NCBI GenBank assembly: GCA_047627515.1
Contig: JBLHTU010000156.1
Span: 1 to 8,335, forward strand
Reading direction: 5' to 3'
Length of the DNA: 8,335 nucleotides
DNA from: JAYPLE01 sp047627515
GTDB lineage: Bacteria > Bacteroidota > Bacteroidia > Cytophagales > Cyclobacteriaceae
Below the pieces are notes generated by a model. The model did no database searches. It saw nothing but the letters and a program-made list of their open reading frames with translations, and was not told the DNA's origin. Positions 1-5,881 of the stretch are shown here, piece after piece; the first letter of the stretch is position 1; every line of letters starts with the position of its first letter. The position numbers were made by a program, and so were the translations under genes.

Positions 1-50
1 TTAAGTTTAAAAGCTTCTAATCTGCCAATAAATCCAATAGAATTCTTACC

Positions 51-1211
51 ATGAAGAAGAAACTTTTTCCACTCGAATTTGTGCACTCCACTGTTACACA
101 TTATACTTTTATAGTTAGCAAGTACAGTATTTCAGTATACTCGCTTGTTACTTTATCCATATTGGGACTACTGGCAGCACTCCCGTTTATCCAAGTAGAA
201 ATCAATCAGAGAAGCATAGGAGTACTTGCTGGAGAACACAATGATATATCGGTATTTTCACCAGTATCTGCCCGTCTTGAAAGTTTCGAAATCAAAGAGA
301 ACCAGTTAGTATCCGCTGGAGACACCGTACTGGTCATGTCCCACGTATACCTTAGCAGGAAACGGGAACAAGCGCATCAGGAAAGAAATAGGTTCACGCA
401 GCATATTGACGACTACTCGTATTTGCTTAGCACACCTGACCCAACCAAACTTCATGCAAATTCAATAGTCTCTCCAGAGGTAAGGCGTGTCTTTCTGATG
501 TTTATGGAGGGGGCTCAACTTGTTAAAAAGGAAGTCAGAAATGCAAACCATAACTATAAGCGCCAAAAGCAATTGTTTGAGGAAAAAGTAATTGCAGAGA
601 AAGAGTTTGAGAAAGACAAACTGATCCTTGACAAGGCCTTAAGTGAGCGAGAAATAGTCCGAACGCAACATCAAAATGAATGGCAAAATCAAAGACTGCA
701 ACTTGAACGCGAGCTATCCACAATTCTAACCGATATCGAAAGGTTAGCTCAAGAGATATCTCAATACTATATAATCTGCGGTACCGACGGAAATGTAAAA
801 AACCTGACTGTTCTGGGGCAGCACCAGCACATTCAAGCTGGTCAAAAGCTACTTGACATTACACCTGCAACAGAATTATATGCTTCCTGCTATGTAACAC
901 CAAAAGATATCGGGCTCCTAAAAGAAGGGCAAGAAGTTAAGTTCTCAATAGACGCTTATGATTTTAATGACTGGGGATTCATTACCGGAAAGGTGGTTGA
1001 AATTTCGGCAAGTGCTTATTCAATCAATAGCAAAGCTGCTTTTCTTGTAAAGTGCTCACTAGACAAGGACGAAATTAGTCTTCCCAACGGCTTCACGACA
1101 GAACTAAAGAAAGGAATGACACTAACGGCTAATTTCTTTGTCGCCAAGCGAACAATCCTTCAACTTATTTTTGATCGAGTAGATGACTGGTACAATCCCA
1201 ACAGGTTATGA
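51..1211 (+). CDS. HlyD-family periplasmic adaptor (membrane fusion protein) of a peptide exporter
   Basis: This 386-residue protein is the likely periplasmic adaptor that joins the downstream C39 ABC transporter to an outer-membrane channel. The sequence shows a short cytoplasmic N-terminus and one membrane span at about residues 27-47. A biotinyl-lipoyl-like half follows (about 65-97, including VFSPVSARLESFEIKENQLVSAGD), then a long charged, Gln/Glu/Lys-rich stretch likely to form a coiled-coil hairpin (about 100-235). The second lipoyl half starts near IICGTDGNV (241-249), and a beta-barrel-like segment runs to the end (DIGLLKEGQEVKF region). This order is standard for HlyD/bacteriocin-secretion adaptors, and the length is normal. 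The ATG at 51 is the first in frame and places the membrane span correctly. Its stop overlaps the next start as ATGA (1208-1211), so the two genes are translationally coupled. No outer-membrane channel gene is visible. The family is clear; the cargo is inferred from neighbours. Confidence 0.9.
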   Translation: MKKKLFPLEFVHSTVTHYTFIVSKYSISVYSLVTLSILGLLAALPFIQVEINQRSIGVLAGEHNDISVFSPVSARLESFEIKENQLVSAGDTVLVMSHVYLSRKREQAHQERNRFTQHIDDYSYLLSTPDPTKLHANSIVSPEVRRVFLMFMEGAQLVKKEVRNANHNYKRQKQLFEEKVIAEKEFEKDKLILDKALSEREIVRTQHQNEWQNQRLQLERELSTILTDIERLAQEISQYYIICGTDGNVKNLTVLGQHQHIQAGQKLLDITPATELYASCYVTPKDIGLLKEGQEVKFSIDAYDFNDWGFITGKVVEISASAYSINSKAAFLVKCSLDKDEISLPNGFTTELKKGMTLTANFFVAKRTILQLIFDRVDDWYNPNRL

Positions 1212-3379
1212 GGCTCAGCAAATCAATACTGATCAAGCAACGAGACATGACCGATTGTGGTGCTGCTTGTCTTGCCTCAATATCAGCTTATTATAACCTA
1301 AAATTACCGGTTGCAAAGATTCGACAACTCGCAGGGACAGACAAAAAAGGTACCAATGCGCTCGGTCTGCTTGAAGCAGCTGAAAAACTAGGGTTCTTGG
1401 GAAATGGTTTAAAGGGCAAGATTGAAGCTCTACCTTCCGTTCCTTTTCCTTGTATCGCCCATGTAGTTATACAAAAGACCCTGCACCATTACGTGGTAAT
1501 ATATAAAATATCGAAAGATTCAGTCAAATACATGGATCCTGGCTCAGGAAGGATGGAAAAAAAGACACTTGCTGATTTTGATGACATTTGGTCTGGCGTT
1601 GTATTGACACTAGCCCCTGATCAACACTTTAAGACTGGAAACGAAAAAATTTCGCTACTAAGTCGTCTCCTTTTTCTCCTCAAACCACATACAAGCCTAA
1701 TCCTTCAAGTGATTCTGGGGTCCTTGCTGTTCACTCTGATAGGATTGTCCACGGCTATATTTGTACAAAAAATCATTGACAGTGTCCTACCAAGTGGCAA
1801 TAAAAACCTGCTAAACCTACTAGGATCGGGGATGCTGGTACTGATCGCATTTCAAGTCATCCTCAGTTCCCTAAAATCGACATTCGTATTGAAAATCGGA
1901 CAGCAGCTAGACGCCAAACTGATTTTAGGATATTACAAGCATCTACTAAACCTACCTCAACACTTCTTTGACTCCATGCGGGTCGGAGAAATTACAAGCA
2001 GGATTAGCGATGCGGTCAAAATACGAGTATTTATCAACCAAACAGCGATTAACATATTCATTAATATCTGCGTGCTCTGCAGCTCATTTGCACTGATGTT
2101 TACCTACTATTGGAAGCTTGCAGTCATTATGCTCACGGTTATCCCATTGTATACATTGGTTTACTGGATTGCCAACCGACTTAATAGGAAGACCGAACGG
2201 AAAGTCATGGAAAATGCAGCCGATCTGCAGTCACAACTTGTAGAGTCGCTAAACGCTATCAAAACGATCAAGTCATTTGGCATGAAAGAATATGCCAACT
2301 TAAAGACTGAAACACGTTTTATAAACCTCCTGTCGAGTATCTATCAATCAGGGCTTAATGGAATCTTTTCTGGTAATAGCTCTCTGGCTATTTCAAGGGT
2401 TTTTACTACAATTCTACTTTGGGTGGGCGCAAGCTATGTAATGAGTCAACAAGTAACAGCGGGTGAGTTAATGTCCTTCTATGCAATCATTGGTTACTTC
2501 ACTGGTCCGGTTACCGGACTCATCGAGGCGAATCTATCAATTCAAAATGCTCGTATTGCAGCGGATCGCCTTTTCGAAATTATGGACTTGAACCAGATAG
2601 ATACCAGCAACCAATTCAATATCTCAAGAGAAGATGTAGGAGATATCGTATTTGACAAAGTCTGTTTTAGATATGGCACTCGAACTCAGGTATTTGAGAA
2701 TTTGTCGATGAGCATTCCGCTTGGAAAAATCACGGCGATCATAGGTGAAAGTGGATCCGGTAAATCAACGGTTGGTGGTATTGTAAAAAGGCTCTACCCA
2801 CTACAATCAGGTAAGGTAATGCTGGGCAAATACAACCTCAATGCCCTTCATCAGGATGCAATTGACCAACTGATTGGGATTGTACCTCAACAAATTGACC
2901 TATTTACCGGAACAATTATCGAAAATATCGCTCTTGGAGAACTACATCCTGACAGTCAACGAATCTACCAGCTTGCCGAGGAGCTACACATGATGGATTT
3001 TATCAATGAACTGCCCGGAGGTTTTGGTTGCTACCTCAGTGAAAATGGCATGAATCTTTCAGGAGGTCAGCGCCAGCGACTTGCAATTCTTAGAGCTATG
3101 TATCAAAATCCAGAAGTACTCATTTTCGACGAAGCAACTTCTGCCCTAGATGCATACTCAGAATCCTTCGTGCTCCGTATGATGAAAAGTCTTAAAGATC
3201 AAGGTAAAACCGTCATCTCAGTAACGCATCGCATCACCACCATAGCTTCGGCGGACAACATCATACTTCTGGCAAACGGGACGCTAGCGGCTCAAGGCAC
3301 ACACGAAGACCTCCTCAACAGCTCGGCGGCATACCAATCACTTTGGAGCCAACAGCAAAATTTCGTTTCATTGAACTAA
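1208..3379 (+). CDS. Peptidase C39-domain ABC transporter (double-glycine leader processing and export)
   Basis: This 723-residue protein is a peptidase-containing ABC transporter that cuts GG leaders on the cytoplasmic side and exports the released core. All C39 catalytic elements are visible: oxyanion Gln11, nucleophile Cys17 in QRDMTDCGAAC, His94 in LHHYVVI, and Asp110 in YMDPGSG. A six-span exporter domain occupies roughly residues 160-445. The nucleotide-binding domain has Walker A GESGSGKST (513-521), a Q-loop near VPQQIDLF, signature LSGGQRQR (617-624), Walker B VLIFDEATSALD (from 637, catalytic Glu642) and H-loop His674 in SVTHR. No key residue is missing and the length is typical. 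It overlaps the HlyD gene by four bases and lies 13 bases before the HTH gene. The two GG-leader peptides at 3793-4122 are the obvious substrates. The function is firm from the family; the exact substrates are inferred. Confidence 0.95.
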   Translation: MRLSKSILIKQRDMTDCGAACLASISAYYNLKLPVAKIRQLAGTDKKGTNALGLLEAAEKLGFLGNGLKGKIEALPSVPFPCIAHVVIQKTLHHYVVIYKISKDSVKYMDPGSGRMEKKTLADFDDIWSGVVLTLAPDQHFKTGNEKISLLSRLLFLLKPHTSLILQVILGSLLFTLIGLSTAIFVQKIIDSVLPSGNKNLLNLLGSGMLVLIAFQVILSSLKSTFVLKIGQQLDAKLILGYYKHLLNLPQHFFDSMRVGEITSRISDAVKIRVFINQTAINIFINICVLCSSFALMFTYYWKLAVIMLTVIPLYTLVYWIANRLNRKTERKVMENAADLQSQLVESLNAIKTIKSFGMKEYANLKTETRFINLLSSIYQSGLNGIFSGNSSLAISRVFTTILLWVGASYVMSQQVTAGELMSFYAIIGYFTGPVTGLIEANLSIQNARIAADRLFEIMDLNQIDTSNQFNISREDVGDIVFDKVCFRYGTRTQVFENLSMSIPLGKITAIIGESGSGKSTVGGIVKRLYPLQSGKVMLGKYNLNALHQDAIDQLIGIVPQQIDLFTGTIIENIALGELHPDSQRIYQLAEELHMMDFINELPGGFGCYLSENGMNLSGGQRQRLAILRAMYQNPEVLIFDEATSALDAYSESFVLRMMKSLKDQGKTVISVTHRITTIASADNIILLANGTLAAQGTHEDLLNSSAAYQSLWSQQQNFVSLN

Positions 3380-3392
3380 AATCATTCGCTAA

Positions 3393-3710
3393 ATGAATTT
3401 CATCCATCAAATCGAACGACTACAAAGACTCAACCAGCTGATCAAAGCTGCCAACACAGGCACACCAGACGAATTTGCCATTCAAATGCATATCAGCAGG
3501 CGACAGCTATACAATTACATCGAAGAACTCAAGAATATGGGTCTGGCCATCAAATATTGCAAACGTCAAAAGACTTTTTATTATGCTGATGATTGCGAAT
3601 TAGCACTTGATTTTTCATTTAGAGTGCTAAGACCCGAGCAAAAATTTCAAATTTCAGGAGGAATGTCAAGATTTTTTATTGCATGCAATGATATTGCACG
3701 ATGCGTATAG
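3393..3710 (+). CDS. Small HTH DNA-binding protein with a C-terminal GG motif and two-cysteine tail
   Basis: This 105-residue protein is a probable transcription regulator of the peptide locus. Residues about 5-65 (IERLQRLNQLIKAANTGTP ... SRRQLYNYIEELKNMG ... KTFYY) form an HTH_11-like winged helix: a long first helix, a recognition helix around SRRQLYNYIEEL, and a wing ending in TFYY. No WYL or other ligand domain follows. The C-terminus reads VLRPEQKFQISGG (78-90) followed by 15 residues with Cys98 and Cys104. The stretch before the GG resembles the leader consensus recognised by C39 peptidases, which is unusual in a regulator. It starts 13 bases after the transporter stop, so it is probably in the same operon. 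From memory, similar HTH proteins accompany C39 exporters in other Bacteroidota. The DNA-binding fold is fairly sure; cleavage of the tail is a hypothesis. Confidence 0.75.
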   Translation: MNFIHQIERLQRLNQLIKAANTGTPDEFAIQMHISRRQLYNYIEELKNMGLAIKYCKRQKTFYYADDCELALDFSFRVLRPEQKFQISGGMSRFFIACNDIARCV

Positions 3711-3730
3711 ATCTTTATTTTATCATCAGA

Positions 3731-3762
3731 CCAGTCTGTTGATGGGTGACACAACAGCCTGG
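3731..3762 (+). promoter_or_regulatory. Hairpin between the HTH gene and the first precursor peptide
   Basis: CCAGTCTGTTG (3731-3741) and CAACAGCCTGG (3752-3762) form a stem with 10 of 11 pairs and a 10-base loop. A second, overlapping inverted repeat, CAGAC-CA-GTCTG (3727-3738), would compete with it. There is no T-run after the stem, so a classical terminator is not supported. It lies 20 bases after the HTH stop and 30 bases before the peptide ATG. It may be an operator for the HTH protein, an mRNA stability element, or a processing site that separates export genes from the highly expressed peptide genes. The structure is seen directly; the role is inferred. Confidence 0.45.
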
Positions 3763-3792
3763 TAAGTGTTGATTCAATTAAGTATTAATTCA

Positions 3793-3951
3793 ATGGAAAA
3801 ATTAGAAAAAAATCAACTAGAGAGGATCAATGGTGGCATATTCGGTTGGGATGATGTGCTTGTCGGGCTAGCCATTACTGCTGGCGCTCAAATAATTGCC
3901 GATTGGGATAATTTCAAGGCTGGGCTAGCTGGAAAGCCACCTGTCAATTAA
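3793..3951 (+). CDS. Double-glycine leader peptide 1 (bacteriocin-like precursor, WDNFKAGL core)
   Basis: This 52-residue precursor has leader MEKLEKNQLERINGG (1-15) and a 37-residue core. Leu9, Ile13 and Gly14-Gly15 match the pattern recognised by C39 peptidases (LxxIxGG). The core begins IFGWDDVLVGLAI, has a hydrophobic, small-residue-rich helix (about 22-36), and ends ADWDNFKAGLAGKPPVN. The core has no cysteine and no pediocin-type YGNGV box, so it does not resemble bacteroidetocins or class IIa peptides. The ATG at 3793 is preferred over an in-frame GTG at 3766, because it gives a canonical 15-residue leader and the upstream codons add nothing leader-like. The gene is 12 bases before the second peptide gene and 82 bases after the HTH gene. 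It is a probable secreted antimicrobial or signalling peptide; its activity cannot be read from the sequence. Confidence 0.8.
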   Translation: MEKLEKNQLERINGGIFGWDDVLVGLAITAGAQIIADWDNFKAGLAGKPPVN

Positions 3952-3963
3952 AAGATTCAAATT

Positions 3964-4122
3964 ATGAGAAAAGTTAATTATCAAGAATTAAATGAAATCC
4001 AAGGAGGTGGATTTGCCTACGACGTTGGGTTTGCTATTCGACTACTTGTCATCGGAGCAACGCCGAGTGGTGCTTGTGCTGTTTCTTACGAAATAGGAAG
4101 ATATATGTTCTATAACCAATAA
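3964..4122 (+). CDS. Double-glycine leader peptide 2 (bacteriocin-like precursor)
   Basis: This 52-residue precursor starts 12 bases after peptide 1. Its leader is MRKVNYQELNEIQGG (1-15), with Leu9, Ile12 or thereabouts, and the GG pair followed by a third Gly. Cleavage after Gly15 leaves a 37-residue core starting GFAYDVGFAIRLLVIG. The core contains a hydrophobic helix, a PSGACAV turn with a single cysteine (Cys38), and an aromatic C-terminus (YEIGRYMFYNQ). Leader and core lengths equal those of peptide 1, although the core sequences are unrelated, which fits a two-peptide arrangement. The single cysteine could allow dimer formation through a disulfide. It is followed within four bases by a perfect palindrome. 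The GG leader is convincing; pairing with peptide 1 is inferred. Confidence 0.78.
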   Translation: MRKVNYQELNEIQGGGFAYDVGFAIRLLVIGATPSGACAVSYEIGRYMFYNQ

Positions 4123-4125
4123 GTT

Positions 4126-4149
4126 AGACCCCATCATATGATGGGGTCT
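4126..4149 (+). terminator. Perfect 24-base palindrome after the precursor peptides (terminator or attenuator)
   Basis: AGACCCCATCAT (4126-4137) is followed directly by its exact reverse complement (4138-4149). The RNA would form a stem of about 9-10 bases with a small CATATG-centred loop. It begins four bases after the stop of peptide 2 and ends 17 bases before the start of the next small protein. Only a weak T content (TCTTCAATAATTCT) follows, so it is probably a leaky terminator or a 3'-end stabiliser rather than a full stop. This would make the two peptides more abundant than the downstream protein. Confidence 0.6.
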
Positions 4150-4165
4150 TCAATAATTCTAAGAT

Positions 4166-4306
4166 ATGAAAAAGAAAAATCTAAAAATTCGTCTAATCCT
4201 GATTGTAGTTTCATTTGTAATTGGTTCACTGATTTTCAGTAGTTGGGATGATTTCAAAGCTGGTTTATTGGGTAATCCTCCTACAGCAAATGCACATGAC
4301 AAATGA
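4166..4306 (+). CDS. Small single-span membrane protein with WDDFKAGL tail (candidate immunity or partner protein)
   Basis: This 46-residue protein starts MKKKNLKIR, followed by a hydrophobic span (about 8-25), then SSWDDFKAGLLGNPPTANAHDK. The tail motif WDDFKAGLLGNPP (27-39) matches WDNFKAGLAGKPP at the end of peptide 1 (38-50) in 10 of 13 positions. The DNA is also closely similar there (19 of 21 bases over TTGGGAT..TTCAA..CTGG). There is no GG leader, so it should stay anchored in the inner membrane with the motif outside, by the positive-inside rule. From memory, short membrane proteins with a WDDFKAG-like tail are frequent in Bacteroidota, but I know of no firm function. A self-immunity protein that mimics or binds peptide 1 is the leading guess; a partner or receptor is possible. 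Confidence 0.7.
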   Translation: MKKKNLKIRLILIVVSFVIGSLIFSSWDDFKAGLLGNPPTANAHDK

Positions 4307-4391
4307 AAACGGGCAGCAGACTTTATGGAGCTATTACTTTGATCAATTCAAAAAGGATTGTGCTGTAATCTGGCCTTGCTCACTAAACGCT

Positions 4392-4604
4392 CCCAAACCG
4401 GAATGATGATTCGAGAAGAAATCAAACAATCGCAACCCTGCCGATAATATGCATGCATCAAATACGGCCTTAGCTAGTGGCAGATTAGAAAATCAGATAC
4501 ATTATTTACAATCTTGAATCCCCTGCCTGAAAGTCGATACTTCGGATTGAGTTTGGATTCAGTATACCGTCAATCTGATTTTTCTGGTACTATTCACTAC
4601 CGGT
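4392..4604. repeat. Repeat unit 1 (type A, short: lacks the tail module)
   Basis: This is the most divergent and shortest copy, at 213 bases. Relative to units 2-4 it lacks about 12 bases after the head and about 84-85 bases corresponding to the tail module (compare 4806-4893). The missing segment is bounded by GATT in the complete copies, which fits either microhomology deletion here or insertion of the module in an ancestor of the others. The type A diagnostic ATGCATCAAATACGGCC is present at 4454-4470. Confidence 0.85.
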
Positions 4605-4738
4605 CCCAAATCGGAATGTCGATGCGCGAAAACAGCAAACCCGAAATCAAACAATCGCAACCCTGCCGATAGTATCAATGCAGCAATTCGGCCTTGGCTA
4701 GTGGCAGATCAGAAAATCAGTCACAGTATTTACAATCT

Positions 4739-4785
4739 TGAATCCACTGTCTGAAAGCCGATACTTCGGCTTGAGTTTGGATTCA
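4739..4785. repeat. Nested hairpin conserved in the repeat body
   Basis: The outer stem TGAATCCA/TGGATTCA (4739-4746 with 4778-4785) encloses an inner stem AAGCCGA/TCGGCTT (4755-4761 with 4766-4772) with a TACT loop. The outer stem recurs in all four units with at most one mismatch. The inner stem is perfect in units 2 and 4, has one mismatch in unit 3, and is weaker in unit 1. The differences are not compensated on the other strand, so this gives no clear covariation. Confidence 0.65.
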
Positions 4786-4823
4786 GTAAACCATCAAACT
4801 GATTTTCCTGACACTAGATACAG

Positions 4824-4861
4824 CCTTGATTTTTTGGCAACTTTTTCATCAAGGAAAAAGT
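4824..4861. repeat. Tail-module hairpin with possible pseudoknot
   Basis: ACTTTTTC (4840-4847) pairs with GAAAAAGT (4854-4861) around the six-base loop ATCAAG. The upstream CTTGAT (4825-4830) is the exact complement of that loop, so either an H-type pseudoknot or a two-state switch is possible. The same layout recurs in unit 3 (one mismatch) and in unit 4, where the changed stem still pairs through a G-U. Which strand is transcribed is unknown. Confidence 0.55.
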
Positions 4862-4913
4862 GGTAGAGTATCACTAGACCAAACCGATGATTCCGGTACT
4901 CTTCACTACCGGT

Positions 4914-5224
4914 CCCAAATCGGGATGTCGATGCGCGAAAACAGCAAACCCAAAATCAAACAATCGCAACCCTGCCGAAAATATCCATGCATCAAATACG
5001 GCCTTAGCTAGTGGCAGATTAGAAAATCAGTTACAGTATTTACAATCTTGAATCCACTGTCTGAAAGGCGACTCATCGGCTTGAGTTTGGATTCAGTCAA
5101 CCATCAAACTGATTTTCCTGACACTAGATACAGCCTTGATTTTTTGGCAACTTTTGCATCAAGGAAAAAGTGGTAGAGTATCACTAGACCAAATCGATGA
5201 TTCCGGTACTCTTCACTGAACGCT
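4914..5224. repeat. Repeat unit 3 (type A with tail module)
   Basis: This 311-base unit has the body of type A (ATGCATCAAATACGGCC, TTAGAAAATC) like unit 1, but carries the full tail module like units 2 and 4. It ends in the junction CACTGAACGCTCCC. That junction resembles the one before unit 1 (CACTAAACGCTCCC), unlike the CACTACCGGTCCC found at the other junctions. This mosaic pattern points to recombination or gene conversion between copies. Confidence 0.88.
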
Positions 5225-5533
5225 CCCAAATCGGAATGTCGATGCGCGAAAACAGCAAACCCGAAATCAAACAATCGCAACCCTGCCGATAGTATCGATG
5301 CAGCAATTCGGCCTTGGCTAGTGGCAGATCAGAAAATCAGTTACAGTATTTACAATCTTGAATCCCCTGTCTGAAAGCCGATACTTCGGCTTGAGTTTGG
5401 ATTCAGTAGACCATCAAACTGATTTTCCTGACACTAGATACAGCCTTGATTTTTTGGCCATTTTTTCATCAAGGAAAAAGTGGTAGAGTATCACTAGACC
5501 AAACCGAAGGTCCCCGTGCTCTTCACTACCGGT
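5225..5533. repeat. Repeat unit 4 (type B)
   Basis: This 309-base unit is near-identical to unit 2 in the head and body. Its tail differs near the end (ACCGAAGGTCCCCGTGCTC instead of ACCGATGATTCCGGTACTC). The ACCGAAGGT variant is shared with the solitary fragment at 5882-5952, suggesting that fragment derives from this copy or its relative. A fifth head (5534-5547) follows and then breaks off into unique sequence. Confidence 0.88.
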
Positions 5534-5714
5534 CCCAAACCGGAATGACCATTCAGTGAGAGAAAAAAAGTGAGCTCAGCTCGTTAGGTCTGGTTTTTTG
5601 AGGGAGTATTCATCAAAAGCATCGAGATAATTTGGGTTAAAACTCGAAAATGTTTAATTTCACACACCGGTCATGCTCCAATTGATATAGTAGCAAATAG
5701 ACTAACCTTGGATT

Positions 5715-5870
5715 ATGAATTCTAACAATTACAATAAGTCAGTGACTCGCTCAAAGAAGAATAACAATAGAATATTCCTTGTAGTTATTGGCTTCGTATT
5801 TGGCCTGTTCCTTGGCAGGAGCGTGCTTCATTTAACATTAGGTCTCTTCAATCCTTTTGTAGATAATTAA
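5715..5870 (+). CDS. Small membrane protein with a glycine-zipper span (unknown function)
   Basis: This 51-residue ORF reads MNSNNYNKSVTRSKKNNN, a polar and basic Asn/Lys-rich N-terminus. A hydrophobic span follows at about residues 20-44, including IGFVFGLFLGRS with Gly26, Gly30 and Gly34 spaced as GxxxGxxxG. The protein ends LFNPFVDN. There is no GG leader. The upstream TTG (5682-5684) and TAACCTTG (5703-5710), 18 bases apart, weakly resemble a Bacteroidota promoter, but they would leave almost no leader. The gene stands alone, 167 bases after the last repeat head and 11 bases before a solitary tail-module fragment. It could be a second immunity-like protein, a small toxin, or a chance ORF. 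The composition (basic then hydrophobic) argues modestly for a real protein. Confidence 0.5.
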   Translation: MNSNNYNKSVTRSKKNNNRIFLVVIGFVFGLFLGRSVLHLTLGLFNPFVDN

Positions 5871-5881
5871 GAGAAAATCTC

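Larger units (their letters stand above)
4605..4913. repeat. Repeat unit 2 (type B)
   Basis: This 309-base full unit contains the type B diagnostic ATGCAGCAATTCGGCCTTGG. It carries a nested hairpin at 4739-4785 and the complete tail module at about 4806-4893. It is nearly identical to unit 4, and less similar to its direct neighbours in the body. Confidence 0.88.
4392..5547. repeat. Tandem array of four long non-coding units (A-B-A-B) plus a fifth partial head
   Basis: Units begin at CCCAAA(T/C)CGG(A/G)ATG at 4392, 4605, 4914, 5225 and 5534, giving lengths of 213, 309, 311 and 309 bases. Each full unit has a head (CAAATCGGAATGTCGATGCGC), a body with AACAATCGCAACCCTGCC, GTGGCAGAT and TTTACAATCTTGAATCC, and a tail module with an ATCAAGG hairpin and GTATCACTAGACCAAA. 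Units 1 and 3 share ATGCATCAAATACGGCCTTAG and TTAGAAAATC; units 2 and 4 share ATGCAGCAATTCGGCCTTGG and TCAGAAAATC. Thus a two-unit block of about 620 bases was probably duplicated. Frames are interrupted and lengths differ by non-multiples of three, so the array does not code for protein. There is no transposase, and the units are far too long for CRISPR. Its role is unknown. Confidence 0.9.

Noticed and set aside
535..723. Minus-strand open frame opposite the HlyD gene
   Set aside because: It lies wholly inside the strongly supported HlyD coding sequence and reads as the antisense of the coiled-coil region.
3766..3792. GTG at 3766 as start of peptide 1
   Set aside because: It would add nine residues (MLIQLSINS) in front of a canonical 15-residue GG leader; the ATG at 3793 fits the family better.
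4826..5011. Open frame of 61 codons in the repeat array
   Set aside because: It crosses the boundary between units 2 and 3, is made entirely of repeat sequence, and is broken in the other copies. It has no recognisable domain.
4392..5547. CRISPR array or integron attC array
   Set aside because: The repeating units are about 309 bases and variable throughout, with no short identical repeats separated by unique spacers. There are no cas genes, no integrase, and no attC core sites (GTTRRRY pattern) that I could recognise.
5682..5710. Bacteroidota-type promoter (TTG, 18-base gap, TAACCTTG) before the 51-residue gene
   Set aside because: One position departs from the TAnnTTTG box, and the start codon is only four bases after it, leaving no 5' leader. 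It is too weak to list as a feature.
4307..5714. Insertion sequence
   Set aside because: There is no transposase frame on either strand and no terminal inverted repeats around a coding segment.
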